Assembly (NCBI RefSeq): GCF_022346185.1
Contig: NZ_JAKRMS010000004.1
Coordinates: 1 to 64,000 of the forward strand
DNA: 64,000 nucleotides
Direction of reading: 5' to 3'
Origin: Cellulomonas sp. ACRRI
GTDB taxonomy: Bacteria > Actinomycetota > Actinomycetes > Actinomycetales > Cellulomonadaceae
Under the pieces are notes generated by a model that saw only the letters and a list, made by a program, of their open reading frames with translations, did no database searches and had not been told where the DNA came from. The position numbers and the translations under genes are program-made. Below, piece after piece: positions 9,313-16,730 of the stretch. Within the stretch, counting starts at the first letter, position 1; each line of letters opens with the position of its first letter.

Positions 9313-10026
9313 TCACTCGTCCTGGTCCTGTCCGTCGCCGTCGCCCGTCCAGAACATGATGCGGGTCCGGCCGATGGTGAGCGTGTTCCCGTCCAGGAGT
9401 GTCGCGGCCGGGACCTGGTGGCCCTCGACGAACAACCCGTTCGTGGAGCCGAGGTCGGACGCGACGACGCCCTGCGGGGAGACCCGGATCTCCAGGTGCC
9501 GTCGGGACACGCCCGGGTCGTCCACCACGATGTCCGCCTCCGAGCCGCGGCCGATGACCGTGACCGGGCCGGTGAGCAGGTAGCGCTGCCCGTCGATGTC
9601 GATGAGCGGGTGCCGCGGGCTCGGGGCGGCGGTCGTCGCCGGGGCGGCCGCGCCGCGCACCGTCGCCGACTTCACCCGGAACCGGCCCGTCTCCAGGTCC
9701 TCGTACTCGTGGAACGCCACCGTCACCGGGCCCACGAACGCGTACCGCTGGCTCGTCGCGTGCTCCGTGACGTTCGCGGCCAGCTCGTCGGCGAGGGCCT
9801 CGGCGCCCCACGCCTCCACCTGGTCGTAGTCCGAGGGCGACAGCTCCAGCGTGAACTCGTTCGGCACGACCGTGCGGTCGCGGCCCACGACGGCGGCCCG
9901 GTCGTCGACCTCGCGGCGCAGGGCGCTCGCCAGCTCGACGGGCTTCACCTCGCTGCGGAAGGCCTTGGCGAACGCGGTGTTCACGACGCGCTCCACACCG
10001 TGCTCGAACCGGTCCAGGATGCCCAA
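9313..10026 (-). CDS. fhaA: FhaA: DUF3662 plus FHA domain
   Basis: First gene of the operon. Residues 1-115 match the DUF3662 domain (starts MGILDRFEHGVERVVNTAFAK), and residues 150-235 form an FHA domain (IGRGSEADIVVDD, SRRHLEI, GSTNGLFV). FhaA is a PknB substrate reader that regulates late peptidoglycan synthesis. I chose TTG 10026 because the conserved MGILDRFE opening begins there and AGGAGG stands nine bases upstream; the frame is open a little further. The promoter must lie in 10027-10273, which also holds an 8-bp hairpin (CCGCGGAC/GTCCGCGG) at 10101-10119. Confidence 0.92.
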   Translation of the reverse strand: MGILDRFEHGVERVVNTAFAKAFRSEVKPVELASALRREVDDRAAVVGRDRTVVPNEFTLELSPSDYDQVEAWGAEALADELAANVTEHATSQRYAFVGPVTVAFHEYEDLETGRFRVKSATVRGAAAPATTAAPSPRHPLIDIDGQRYLLTGPVTVIGRGSEADIVVDDPGVSRRHLEIRVSPQGVVASDLGSTNGLFVEGHQVPAATLLDGNTLTIGRTRIMFWTGDGDGQDQDE

Positions 10027-10273
10027 CGCCCACCACCTCCTCACCGCACGCGCGAACGGCCGGGCACCGACGTGCGCCCGACACACTGCGTCGATGGTAG
10101 CCGCGGACCAGGTCCGCGGGCTCTCCCTGGGGACGACGGGAGTGGCGCGTCCCTGGTGAAGAGGTCGCGGCGGGGTGTGCGCGGGCTGTGCAGGCGGGGC
10201 CGCCGGGGCGGTCGGGAGCCCGGTCCGGGGAGTGGTCAGGAGGCCCCTCGGAATCGTGTTAATCTTCTGCGGC

Positions 10274-10356
10274 GCGCGAGTGGCGGAACGGCAGACGCGC
10301 TGGCTTCAGGTGCCAGTGTCCGAAAGGGCGTGGGGGTTCAAATCCCCCCTCGCGCA
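10274..10356 (+). tRNA. tRNA-Leu (CAG)
   Basis: A complete 83-nt class II tRNA. The acceptor stem GCGCGAG pairs with CTCGCGC. The anticodon arm is CTGGC-TTCAGGT-GCCAG with anticodon CAG, followed by a long variable arm. The T arm is GGGGG-TTCAAAT-CCCCC and A is the discriminator. CCA is not encoded. Foreign-looking genes begin about 250 bp beyond its 3' end, which makes it a plausible integration site, but I found no second copy of its 3' end in the window. Confidence 0.97.
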
Positions 10357-10396
10357 CACAGGCTTGTTCGTCTAGGACAGGCAGAGCAGTTCGGGT

Positions 10397-10438
10397 AACC
10401 CCCGGTCGGAGTGTCTCCGGCCGGGGGTTCTTCGTTTG
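10397..10438 (+). terminator. intrinsic terminator after tRNA-Leu
   Basis: Near-perfect 15-bp hairpin: AACCCCCGGTCGGAG, TGT loop, CTCCGGCCGGGGGTT, followed by the T-rich run CTTCGTTT. Placed to end the tRNA transcript. Confidence 0.88.
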
Positions 10439-10527
10439 TGGGTCTGACCTGCGGTTTCGCTAGCACGCTGGGGTGCTGGAGCTGGTGGTTGGTGGGCTCG
10501 GGTTGGCGCTCGCGGGTACGCCGAAGG

Positions 10528-10554
10528 GCCCGCTGACCGGGGTGGTCAGCGGGC
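10528..10554 (-). terminator. terminator of the transposase unit
   Basis: Perfect 11-bp inverted repeat GCCCGCTGACC / GGTCAGCGGGC with a 5-nt GGGGT loop, 53 bp beyond the transposase stop codon. No clear T-tract. Confidence 0.6.
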
Positions 10555-10606
10555 TGTGTGGGTGGTGCTGTTCAGTTCGTGCGGGCTAGGAGGCCCGCCC
10601 GTGGGG

Positions 10607-12541
10607 TTAGCCGGGCTGGTGAGGCGGGGTGTGGTCCTGCGTGTCGTGGGCGGTGCCGGTGGTGTCGGACTCGGCCCGGGCAGCGGCCTCGGCGGCCTCC
10701 CGCAGGTGCTTGGGGCGCAGGTGCTTCGGCACGAACGGGTACTTGGGTCGGGGTTCGGTGCGGCGGGGGATGTCACCGGTGGTGACCCGGACGTGCAGGG
10801 CCTTCTTGCGGGGCTGAGCGGTTCGCCGCAGGTGCACCAACGCGAAGTCCGGGTCAGAGGTGTCACCGATCGCGACCATCCACGGGTCTGCCTGCCCGCG
10901 GGTCGTGTACCAGTCGCGCAGGAGGCGGACGTTCACGCCGACGAGACCGAACGTCACCAAGGCGTGGGTGCGGGCGGCGCCGCGGACCCGGCACCAGTCG
11001 CGGCGGAAGTTCATGCCGCGGTGGGTGCGGATCTCGGAGTTGAACGCTTCGATCGCGGTGCGTCGACCGTACGACGCGGCCCAGGTCGTCGTGCCGTACA
11101 GCAGCGGCTGGCGTTCGCGGGCGTACTCGTTGAAGGACACGGTGACGGTCTTGTGGCAGCCGCACGGGACGATGCGCTTGCCGGTGACCGGGTCGGTGTA
11201 CGCCGGCTTGCAGTTCGTCGTCGGGCGGTCGTACGGCAGACGCATCGACTCAGGGTCGTTCGGGCAGCGGACCCAGCGCATCCACGTCGGGCCGCGCCAT
11301 CGGCGGCCGGTGGGCTTGATCTCCCCGTACGGGGAGAACGCGTACGGGAGGCGTTCGTCGTACTGGGCCTGCAGCGCGATCTTCTCCTCGGCGGTCAGCC
11401 CCAGCTTGAACCCCGGGAGGTTGCGCAGATGCTCCGGCAGCGCGTCGGTGAACAGTCCGCCGTCAACCCAGATGGTCCCCATGGTGGGGCCGGGGTGGAC
11501 ACCGCGCTGGTTCTTGTGCAGGTCGAACGTCTGGGCGATGTCGCGGGCGCGCAGGGCATTCGCCCACTTCTCGGCGTCCAGGTACGTGTACCCGCGGTCG
11601 GACAGCAGCTCCTTGACGTCGTAACCGACGGCGCGGAGTGCATCGACCGCGAGGATGCCGGCAGCGGCCTTGTCCGACCCGGCCGGTGCAGTCACGAGCG
11701 TCAGCGCGACGTGCGGGATCTCCGGATCACCGAACTCGGGGACCTGGGTGCCGACGTGCTCGTCGAACCCGATGAACACGCCCTTGCGGCGCATGTTCTT
11801 GCCCGAGACGTACCCGCTGCGGGCGTCTACGTCTGCGGAGTGCTGGGCGCGGCCGTCGTGCCCGAGGCGGGGCCACCCCGGAGTGGTGAACGAGTCCTGC
11901 GAGTTGACCTTCTCACCCTCGTCCTCGGGGCGCACCGCACCAGAGGACTGGTCGATGTCGGGGAGCTTCGCCCAGGACTTCCGAGCTGCCCACGTCTCCT
12001 TGTCGGTCGAGTCCAGAGCGAACACCGTCGTGCTCATCGTCATCCCGGCGGGGAACGCGGACGCCTGCAGCAGCAGAGCGGAGAACAGCTCACGGGTGAT
12101 GGGCCGGCCACCGGTGCAGCTCTTCGGGCAGTCGGTCAACTCACCGGTGCGCTTGTTCACCTCAAGCTCGTGAGAGTGAGCGGACACCACGTAGCCGGCG
12201 TCCAGTGCGGTCGTGAAGTGGTCAAGGTTGTCCCACAGCTGGCAGTACGACACCTTCGCCGGCAGGAGGCCGTCGCGGAGCATCTCCGCGGCCGTCTTCT
12301 GGACCAACGTCAGGAGCATGTCGCCACCTCGGATTCCGGCGGTGACGTACACGACCAGCAGCGTCCGCCACGACACCTGCCGGGGGGCACCGGTGTGCGA
12401 TGTCAAGGAGAACTCGAACGCATCCGCCAGGCCGGTGGCGTCCACGATCGCCTCCGCGACCTTCGTGGCCTGAGCCAGGGAGAGGTCGCACGCCTCCACG
12501 ACATACTTCGGCAGCGGGACCAGCAGCAGCGGGGCGGTCAC
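10607..12541 (-). CDS. DDE-type transposase, IS4/IS1182-like
   Basis: A 644-aa protein with the layout of a DDE transposase. There is a first Asp in VFALDSTDKE (about residue 175), a VDARSGY element typical of IS4-related enzymes, a second Asp in LLSDRGY, and a Glu in AIEAFNSEIRTHRG near residue 530 followed by a helix ending NVRLLRDW. A Cys cluster (CPND, NCKP, CGCH) is inserted before the Glu helix, as in IS1182-type proteins. The GTG start overlaps the upstream recombinase-like gene in GTGA, so both are translated together. The Arg/His/Pro-rich tail is unusual. The family assignment is by motif only; the exact IS family is uncertain. Confidence 0.72.
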   Translation of the reverse strand: MTAPLLLVPLPKYVVEACDLSLAQATKVAEAIVDATGLADAFEFSLTSHTGAPRQVSWRTLLVVYVTAGIRGGDMLLTLVQKTAAEMLRDGLLPAKVSYCQLWDNLDHFTTALDAGYVVSAHSHELEVNKRTGELTDCPKSCTGGRPITRELFSALLLQASAFPAGMTMSTTVFALDSTDKETWAARKSWAKLPDIDQSSGAVRPEDEGEKVNSQDSFTTPGWPRLGHDGRAQHSADVDARSGYVSGKNMRRKGVFIGFDEHVGTQVPEFGDPEIPHVALTLVTAPAGSDKAAAGILAVDALRAVGYDVKELLSDRGYTYLDAEKWANALRARDIAQTFDLHKNQRGVHPGPTMGTIWVDGGLFTDALPEHLRNLPGFKLGLTAEEKIALQAQYDERLPYAFSPYGEIKPTGRRWRGPTWMRWVRCPNDPESMRLPYDRPTTNCKPAYTDPVTGKRIVPCGCHKTVTVSFNEYARERQPLLYGTTTWAASYGRRTAIEAFNSEIRTHRGMNFRRDWCRVRGAARTHALVTFGLVGVNVRLLRDWYTTRGQADPWMVAIGDTSDPDFALVHLRRTAQPRKKALHVRVTTGDIPRRTEPRPKYPFVPKHLRPKHLREAAEAAARAESDTTGTAHDTQDHTPPHQPG

Positions 12542-13497
12542 AGGCCACCACCGATCAGCTGGCGCAGGACCGCGTCGTCACGGCGCGGGACGAATCTGGT
12601 GAAGTCCTCCCAGCCCTTCAACGTCTTGACTCCCGCGAGGTGCTGCAGCTCAGAGATGCGCACCCCCGCCGTGGACAGCGCGACCATCCACGTGGTCCTC
12701 AACCGCGACGGGACCAGTCGGGGTGCACCGGCCGGGACCTCCAGGTACTGAAGGACGCCCGACGTCCAGTTCCTCGTCGGTGCACGGTCGGAGAACATCG
12801 GACCGTCCACGTAGGCCAAGGACAGACGCACGAGCTCGTCCGCGTACTGCGGAAGCACCGGGATGTCCCGAGCGTGAGCTCCGGTGATGTGGACGACGGC
12901 GACCCCGTCGACCATCTCGACGCTCGAGCCGTGCAAGGTCGAGAACTCCGCGCCGGTCAGGCCGGCGCCATGGCACAACGCCATCGTCGCGACACCGGCG
13001 CGGCGGCGGACCTCCGAACGCTGCGTGAGGCAGATCTCCCACAGCCACGCCAGGTCGCTGTGCGGGTAGGGGTCGGCGAGCGTCGTCCGCTTCAGACGTG
13101 CAGGCTCGGGCGCCCACGGCGCCTTCCTGGTGATGGTCCGGCCGATCCCGCGGAGCGCGGACCGGTACGAGGCGCGGGAGTGCTGCGCCAGGTGGTTCAT
13201 CCCGGTCTCGGAGAAGCGCTCGACGTTCTCCGAGACGAACAGTCGCTCGATGTCCAGCGGCAGGTGCTGCTCGGTCGCCCACAGGAAGAACATGGTGACC
13301 GCACGCATCGTCAGGTACACGGCCGACAGCGACTTCGGAGCGAACCGCCGAGTGGCGTCGCGCACGTTCGGCTCGATCGACTCCCACTGCTCGGCGGTCA
13401 TCACGCCCTTGGGTCGGTAGGTCGCGATCCGGTACTCGATCACCTCAGGAGTCGCGACGGTGTGAGGCGTCCTCTTCGGTGACGTGCGCTTAGCCAC
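12538..13497 (-). CDS. degenerate tyrosine-recombinase-like partner of the transposase
   Basis: A 319-aa protein with the overall order of a phage-integrase-fold recombinase: a core-binding region (residues 55-130, RASYRSALRGIGRTI) and a catalytic-like region with GAGLTGAEFSTL near 175 and SRLRTTWMVALSTAGVRISELQHLAGV near 270. Comparison with the family's R..HxxR..H/W..Y set shows losses. The box I Arg is replaced by Gly/Thr, the second His is Gly-Val and the terminal Tyr position reads DFTRFV. Only the box II Arg is kept. It is therefore probably a DNA-binding accessory protein rather than an active recombinase. It is coupled by four bases to the transposase gene. Confidence 0.6.
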   Translation of the reverse strand: MAKRTSPKRTPHTVATPEVIEYRIATYRPKGVMTAEQWESIEPNVRDATRRFAPKSLSAVYLTMRAVTMFFLWATEQHLPLDIERLFVSENVERFSETGMNHLAQHSRASYRSALRGIGRTITRKAPWAPEPARLKRTTLADPYPHSDLAWLWEICLTQRSEVRRRAGVATMALCHGAGLTGAEFSTLHGSSVEMVDGVAVVHITGAHARDIPVLPQYADELVRLSLAYVDGPMFSDRAPTRNWTSGVLQYLEVPAGAPRLVPSRLRTTWMVALSTAGVRISELQHLAGVKTLKGWEDFTRFVPRRDDAVLRQLIGGGL

Positions 13498-13925
13498 GGA
13501 CGCGCACCGCCACTCGAGCGATCGAGGTCACGCCGACGGGCGCGTCGAACTCTGGCGTGCTGTGGGCACGCCGGTCTACAGTCATCAACGAGGACTCCAA
13601 ACCTCGGCCCTGGAGCTGCGAACTCCTCGGCCAGCGAGAGCGTCACCCGTCGGGTGGCGCTTTTTGCTTGCCTGGGCTTCGGATGTCTCTGTACTTGGCC
13701 GGGATGACCCGGGGTGCGGCTTGTTCCGCACGCCTACCAATCAACGTGATGGGACCGACGGGATCGCCGATCTGGGCGGGTTCCATGTCGACAGCCGTCG
13801 ACCGAACGTGTGGGCCCACGTCTACACAGTGAGCGACAGCGGGGTATCGTCAGGCCCGATCCGCACCGTCATCAGGATCAGCCGCGCTCCGTCGCGAGGA
13901 CCACTCTCCACCCGAGGGACGACTC
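13498..13925. other. non-coding gap with terminator and tRNA-like relic
   Basis: No convincing gene. It holds the likely right end of the transposase unit, a stretch around 13590-13635 that recalls an anticodon arm (CGAGG-ACTCCAAA-CCTCG) plus a T-like arm but does not close as a tRNA, and the terminator at 13640. The remaining 260 bp contain the promoter for the next gene, which I could not pin down. Confidence 0.5.
13640..13665 (+). terminator. intrinsic terminator
   Basis: GCGTCACCC / GGGTGGCGC stem (9 bp, one G-U), loop GTC, then TTTTT. A classic intrinsic terminator on the plus strand with no intact gene directly before it, so it may belong to the decayed tRNA-like sequence upstream. Confidence 0.75.
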
Positions 13926-14417
13926 TTGTCGACATCCGTACCTTCGAACATCTGCGTCGACTGCTGGAAGTTCGGCCACCGCATCGCGGCCAAGGGCGAG
14001 CGGTGCGACGCTCACCGGGCCGCGTACCGACGGTGGTACCAGGCGACCTGGAAGGCGAAGAAGGCCGGCCGCGCGTCCGGCGCCAGCAACTACGTTGCCG
14101 AGCAGGTGCGCGTCGACCGGGTCTACGTCGCTCCTGAGGTCCTCGAAGCAATGGTGCGGCTCAACGGCGAGCTGGACACGGCGACCAGGATGCTGCTCCT
14201 CCTCGACACCTCACAGCTGGACCCGACGTCCAAGCGGCGGGTACTCGAGGCACGGACGAAGGTCGCCACCTCGAGCAAAGAGCTTGAGGACCTCGTGGAG
14301 AAGCTCTCAGGCGCACGGCGTCTGACCCTGGCCGTGCGGGAAAAGGGAGCCCGTCGTCCGGCCGTGCGGGCCGCTCAGCACGAGGGTGAGCAGCGAGTCC
14401 CCGGTTCAGGCTCCTGA
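13926..14417 (+). CDS. zinc-ribbon-like hypothetical protein
   Basis: I do not recognise the family. The 163-aa product starts with a possible zinc site CVDC (residues 10-13) and a later Cys plus His in ERCDAHRAAY. A basic stretch RRWYQATWKAKKAGR follows, then a predicted helical region (residues 65-130) rich in Leu, Glu and Lys. The TTG 13926 start is supported by CGAGGG six or seven bases upstream. The 3' end overlaps the convergent XRE gene by 12 bp. A DNA- or RNA-binding role is inferred only from the basic and Cys motifs. Confidence 0.55.
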   Translation: MSTSVPSNICVDCWKFGHRIAAKGERCDAHRAAYRRWYQATWKAKKAGRASGASNYVAEQVRVDRVYVAPEVLEAMVRLNGELDTATRMLLLLDTSQLDPTSKRRVLEARTKVATSSKELEDLVEKLSGARRLTLAVREKGARRPAVRAAQHEGEQRVPGSGS

Positions 14418-14738
14418 CGGCTTGGAGGCGCGGACGGCGCCGTCGTCCTCGCGGACAGGGAAGAACGCCCGCGGCGACACCGCGAGTGCGTCAGCGAGCT
14501 GCCACATGGCCTTGAGTGACAGGTTGCGTCGCCCGTTCTCGACGCTGCCGATGTAGGTCCGGTCGAGACCCGCCGCGTGGGCTAGCTCCTCTTGGGTGAG
14601 GCCGGCGTTCGTCCTGATCAGCCGCAGGCTTGAGCCGAACGCGAGGCGTTGGGCGAGCTCTCTGGGAGGGACGGGCACCTGCTCGACGGTAGGCACGAGC
14701 GGTCCTTGGGTCGACGGACTCTCGGTCGCCCTCGCCAT
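14406..14738 (-). CDS. XRE-family transcriptional regulator
   Basis: A 110-aa protein with a Cro/CI-type helix-turn-helix at about residues 35-90: LRLIRTNAGLTQEELAHAAG, then LDRTYIGSVENGRRN. The C-terminal part (ALAVSPRAFF) matches the usual end of this class. ATG 14738 gives the usual short N-terminus; the frame is open 42 bp further. Single-domain XRE proteins are typical controllers of mobile elements. Here it probably regulates the cassette that begins at 14929. Confidence 0.8.
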   Translation of the reverse strand: MARATESPSTQGPLVPTVEQVPVPPRELAQRLAFGSSLRLIRTNAGLTQEELAHAAGLDRTYIGSVENGRRNLSLKAMWQLADALAVSPRAFFPVREDDGAVRASKPSGA

Positions 14739-14928
14739 GACACGTAGCGTATAGACACCTTGCCCGTTTGATCGGCTCAAACATTGCCTCCCCAGGACTG
14801 CGAGTCTTGACGCAGGCCCGAACGTGCGTACTCTGAGTCGAGTTGGTCACTACCGTCGGTGACATCGCGACCCTGAACCCCGGGCCACACCCCGCAGTTC
14901 ACGCTCCCCTCGAGAAGAGGACGCCACC

Positions 14929-15300
14929 ATGCGAGCGAGCACCCCCGACCCCACCAACACCCCGGACGTCGTCGCCCGGGCTGCATGGTGGGGTCCCACG
15001 TACCTGATCACCATCCTCGGCCTCTCCGGAGGGATCGGGTCGCTGCTGACCGGCCAGCCGGTTGCGGTCACGATCTGCGCGTTCGCGATGGTCGTGATCG
15101 CCGGCGCCGGTCAGATCCGCGCCCGCAGTGAGTTCCGGAGAGGCTGGCGGTACGGGTACGAGTCCGCGATCCTTACGGCGTTGCAGTACCAGGCCGGCAG
15201 AACCCCCGACGTCGAAGCGCGCGCCGTGGTCAACGGTGATCCGATTCCCGAACCGTGGGAGCGGCACGTCTCCCCGATCCGGCCACGGAGCCTGCGGTGA
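14929..15300 (+). CDS. small membrane protein, first gene of overlapping cassette
   Basis: Unrecognised 123-aa protein. Residues 22-65 form two hydrophobic segments (TYLITILGLSGGIGSLL and AVTICAFAMVVIAGAG), followed by a basic cytosolic part (IRARSEFRRGWRYGYES) and a Pro-rich tail. ATG 14929 is preceded by GAGAAGAGG. It opens a run of five short genes that overlap head to tail. Small two-helix proteins of this kind are frequent on actinobacterial plasmids and integrative elements, but I cannot name a function. Confidence 0.6.
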   Translation: MRASTPDPTNTPDVVARAAWWGPTYLITILGLSGGIGSLLTGQPVAVTICAFAMVVIAGAGQIRARSEFRRGWRYGYESAILTALQYQAGRTPDVEARAVVNGDPIPEPWERHVSPIRPRSLR

Positions 15301-15662
15301 GTGGCGCCCACGTCGCCGAGCTCGTCCTGTCCGACGGAACCGGGGTGTGGGCGATCCGGTCGCTCTCGCGGACGGTGTACTTCCTCGACCTGGACTCGAT
15401 GTTGCTGCTGCGTCAGCCCGGGCCGACGTCCGCGGTCGGGCCGGGTGACGGGCGATGGGTGCCGCTGGTGTCGGTGAAGTCGCTGCTCCACGGCGATCTC
15501 GGGGTGATCCGGGTCGGGGACCGGCACCACTACGTGTACGACTGGGACCCTGACGGTGCGGACTACGGGTTCTGGATCCAGCGGTTGGTGACGTCGATCG
15601 ACTACGTCGAGGCCGAAGAGCTCGCCGGGTTGCCGGCCTTCCCGCAGGACGACCCGCTGTGA
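15297..15662 (+). CDS. hypothetical protein, second gene of cassette
   Basis: Unrecognised 121-aa protein, start GTG 15297 overlapping the previous stop in GTGA. It is acidic, with alternating beta-like segments (AELVLSDGTGVWAIRSL, VYFLDLDSMLLLRQ, GVIRVGDRHHYVYDW) and a C-terminal ELAGLPAFPQDDPL. There is no signal peptide or membrane segment. The tight coupling suggests co-production with its neighbours. Confidence 0.55.
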   Translation: MSGAHVAELVLSDGTGVWAIRSLSRTVYFLDLDSMLLLRQPGPTSAVGPGDGRWVPLVSVKSLLHGDLGVIRVGDRHHYVYDWDPDGADYGFWIQRLVTSIDYVEAEELAGLPAFPQDDPL

Positions 15663-15814
15663 CCGGGACCGGACGCCGGTGGTTGTGGTCGCTGCCGACC
15701 CAGGTGGGGCTCGCCGCGGGTGCCGTGATCGAGTCCAGGCAGCGCGGGCACTCGGCCGTGAGGTTCTCGCCGTCGCAGATCGACAAGATCCTCGAGGTCG
15801 GGTGTTGGCGATGA
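15659..15814 (+). CDS. 51-aa hypothetical protein, third gene of cassette
   Basis: A very short gene bridging two others. GTG 15659 overlaps the preceding stop in GTGA, and its own TGA overlaps the next start in ATGA. The product is basic, begins MTGTGRRWLWSLPTQVGL and ends KILEVGCWR. The double 4-base coupling on both sides is the main support, because no homology is recognised. Confidence 0.5.
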   Translation: MTGTGRRWLWSLPTQVGLAAGAVIESRQRGHSAVRFSPSQIDKILEVGCWR

Positions 15815-16176
15815 GCGCGTCCGGTGACCGTCGCCGCGGGTTCTGGTGGGAGGCGACCGAGCGGGTCATGCCTGTGGCGGGCGTGATCCCGAAGTACAAG
15901 AAGATCCGCAGCAGCGTGGAGGCGGGCCTCCCGGTGGTCCTGACCGACGGCGGCACGCGCATCGCGGTCGTCGTCGGGTGGGACCTGTGGACGCTGCAGC
16001 ACGAGCGCTACCTGTACGCAGCCGCGATGTCCTGGGCGTTCTGGCGCTCCGGCCGGTTCGACGCCGCGGGGTTCGGCTGGGAGGTATTGGCGTACCTGCG
16101 GCCGCCGATGCAGGAGCGTCTGCACCCCACCGTTCAGCTCGGCGAGGACGACGAGCCTGATGAGCGACCCCGTTGA
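15811..16176 (+). CDS. hypothetical protein, fourth gene of cassette
   Basis: Unrecognised 121-aa protein starting at ATG 15811 inside the ATGA overlap. It is Trp/Tyr-rich (GFWWEATERV, WDLWTLQHERYLYAAAMSWAFWR) with the basic patch PKYKKIRSSVE and the acidic tail LGEDDEPDERPR. It overlaps the next gene by 17 bp. No catalytic motif is visible. Confidence 0.55.
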   Translation: MSASGDRRRGFWWEATERVMPVAGVIPKYKKIRSSVEAGLPVVLTDGGTRIAVVVGWDLWTLQHERYLYAAAMSWAFWRSGRFDAAGFGWEVLAYLRPPMQERLHPTVQLGEDDEPDERPR

Positions 16177-16522
16177 CCCCATGCGGACGCCCGGTCGGTG
16201 GTTCGTGACGACCGCGTCTGGGGCGGCTTACCTGATCGAGGCGACCGATCCGGACGGTACGGTCACCGCGACGAGGGTTGTGGCTGGCCCGGTCGGCGAC
16301 GATCTGCGGTTCCCGCGCGCTGCGCTGCGCCGCGACGACCAGCCCTTGCGGGTGATGGGCGTGCAGCACTTGAGCGGGACGACCATGTCGAACGGGATCG
16401 TCGTCGGGCAAGACATGTGGCTGTACCTCGAGCCTCTGGACCCGGCCGCGGCCCTGACGCTGCGCCGGACGACTCCAGTAGTCGGCGTCGCGCAGCTCCC
16501 GACGGTGGTTTCCGATCGCTGA
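16160..16522 (+). CDS. hypothetical protein, fifth gene of cassette
   Basis: Unrecognised 120-aa protein that begins within the previous gene. Its beta-strand-rich sequence (GRWFVTTASGAAYLIEAT, GIVVGQDMWLYLEPLD) resembles the second gene of the cassette in style, without clear identity. It closes the cassette; the next gene is convergent. Confidence 0.55.
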   Translation: MSDPVDPMRTPGRWFVTTASGAAYLIEATDPDGTVTATRVVAGPVGDDLRFPRAALRRDDQPLRVMGVQHLSGTTMSNGIVVGQDMWLYLEPLDPAAALTLRRTTPVVGVAQLPTVVSDR

Positions 16523-16730
16523 CCTTGACCAAGACCGCGGCCCGGCACCCCCTAGAGATCCTTGGTGGTCGGACTCGGGCGTCCAGGTTCGCGACGGCGG
16601 ATCAGACGGCCTATTGGCTGCCGGCCGCGCCTGTGTCCGGCGCGTGCCCGTCTTAGCCCAAAGCGATCTGGTCTTGAACGGCGTTCGGGACCATGTCAGC
16701 GCCCGGTCTGGCCGAAACGTGCCGCTGCGG

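Noticed and set aside
10350-13560. tRNA-Leu as att site with a repeated 3' end
   Set aside because: I found no second copy of the T-arm/acceptor sequence in the window, so integration at this tRNA is only suggested by position.
13555-13637. tRNA-Trp-like sequence with an anticodon-like CCA loop
   Set aside because: Anticodon-like and T-like arms are present, but the acceptor pairs at only about four of seven positions and no D arm forms. At most a relic, possibly linked to the terminator at 13640.
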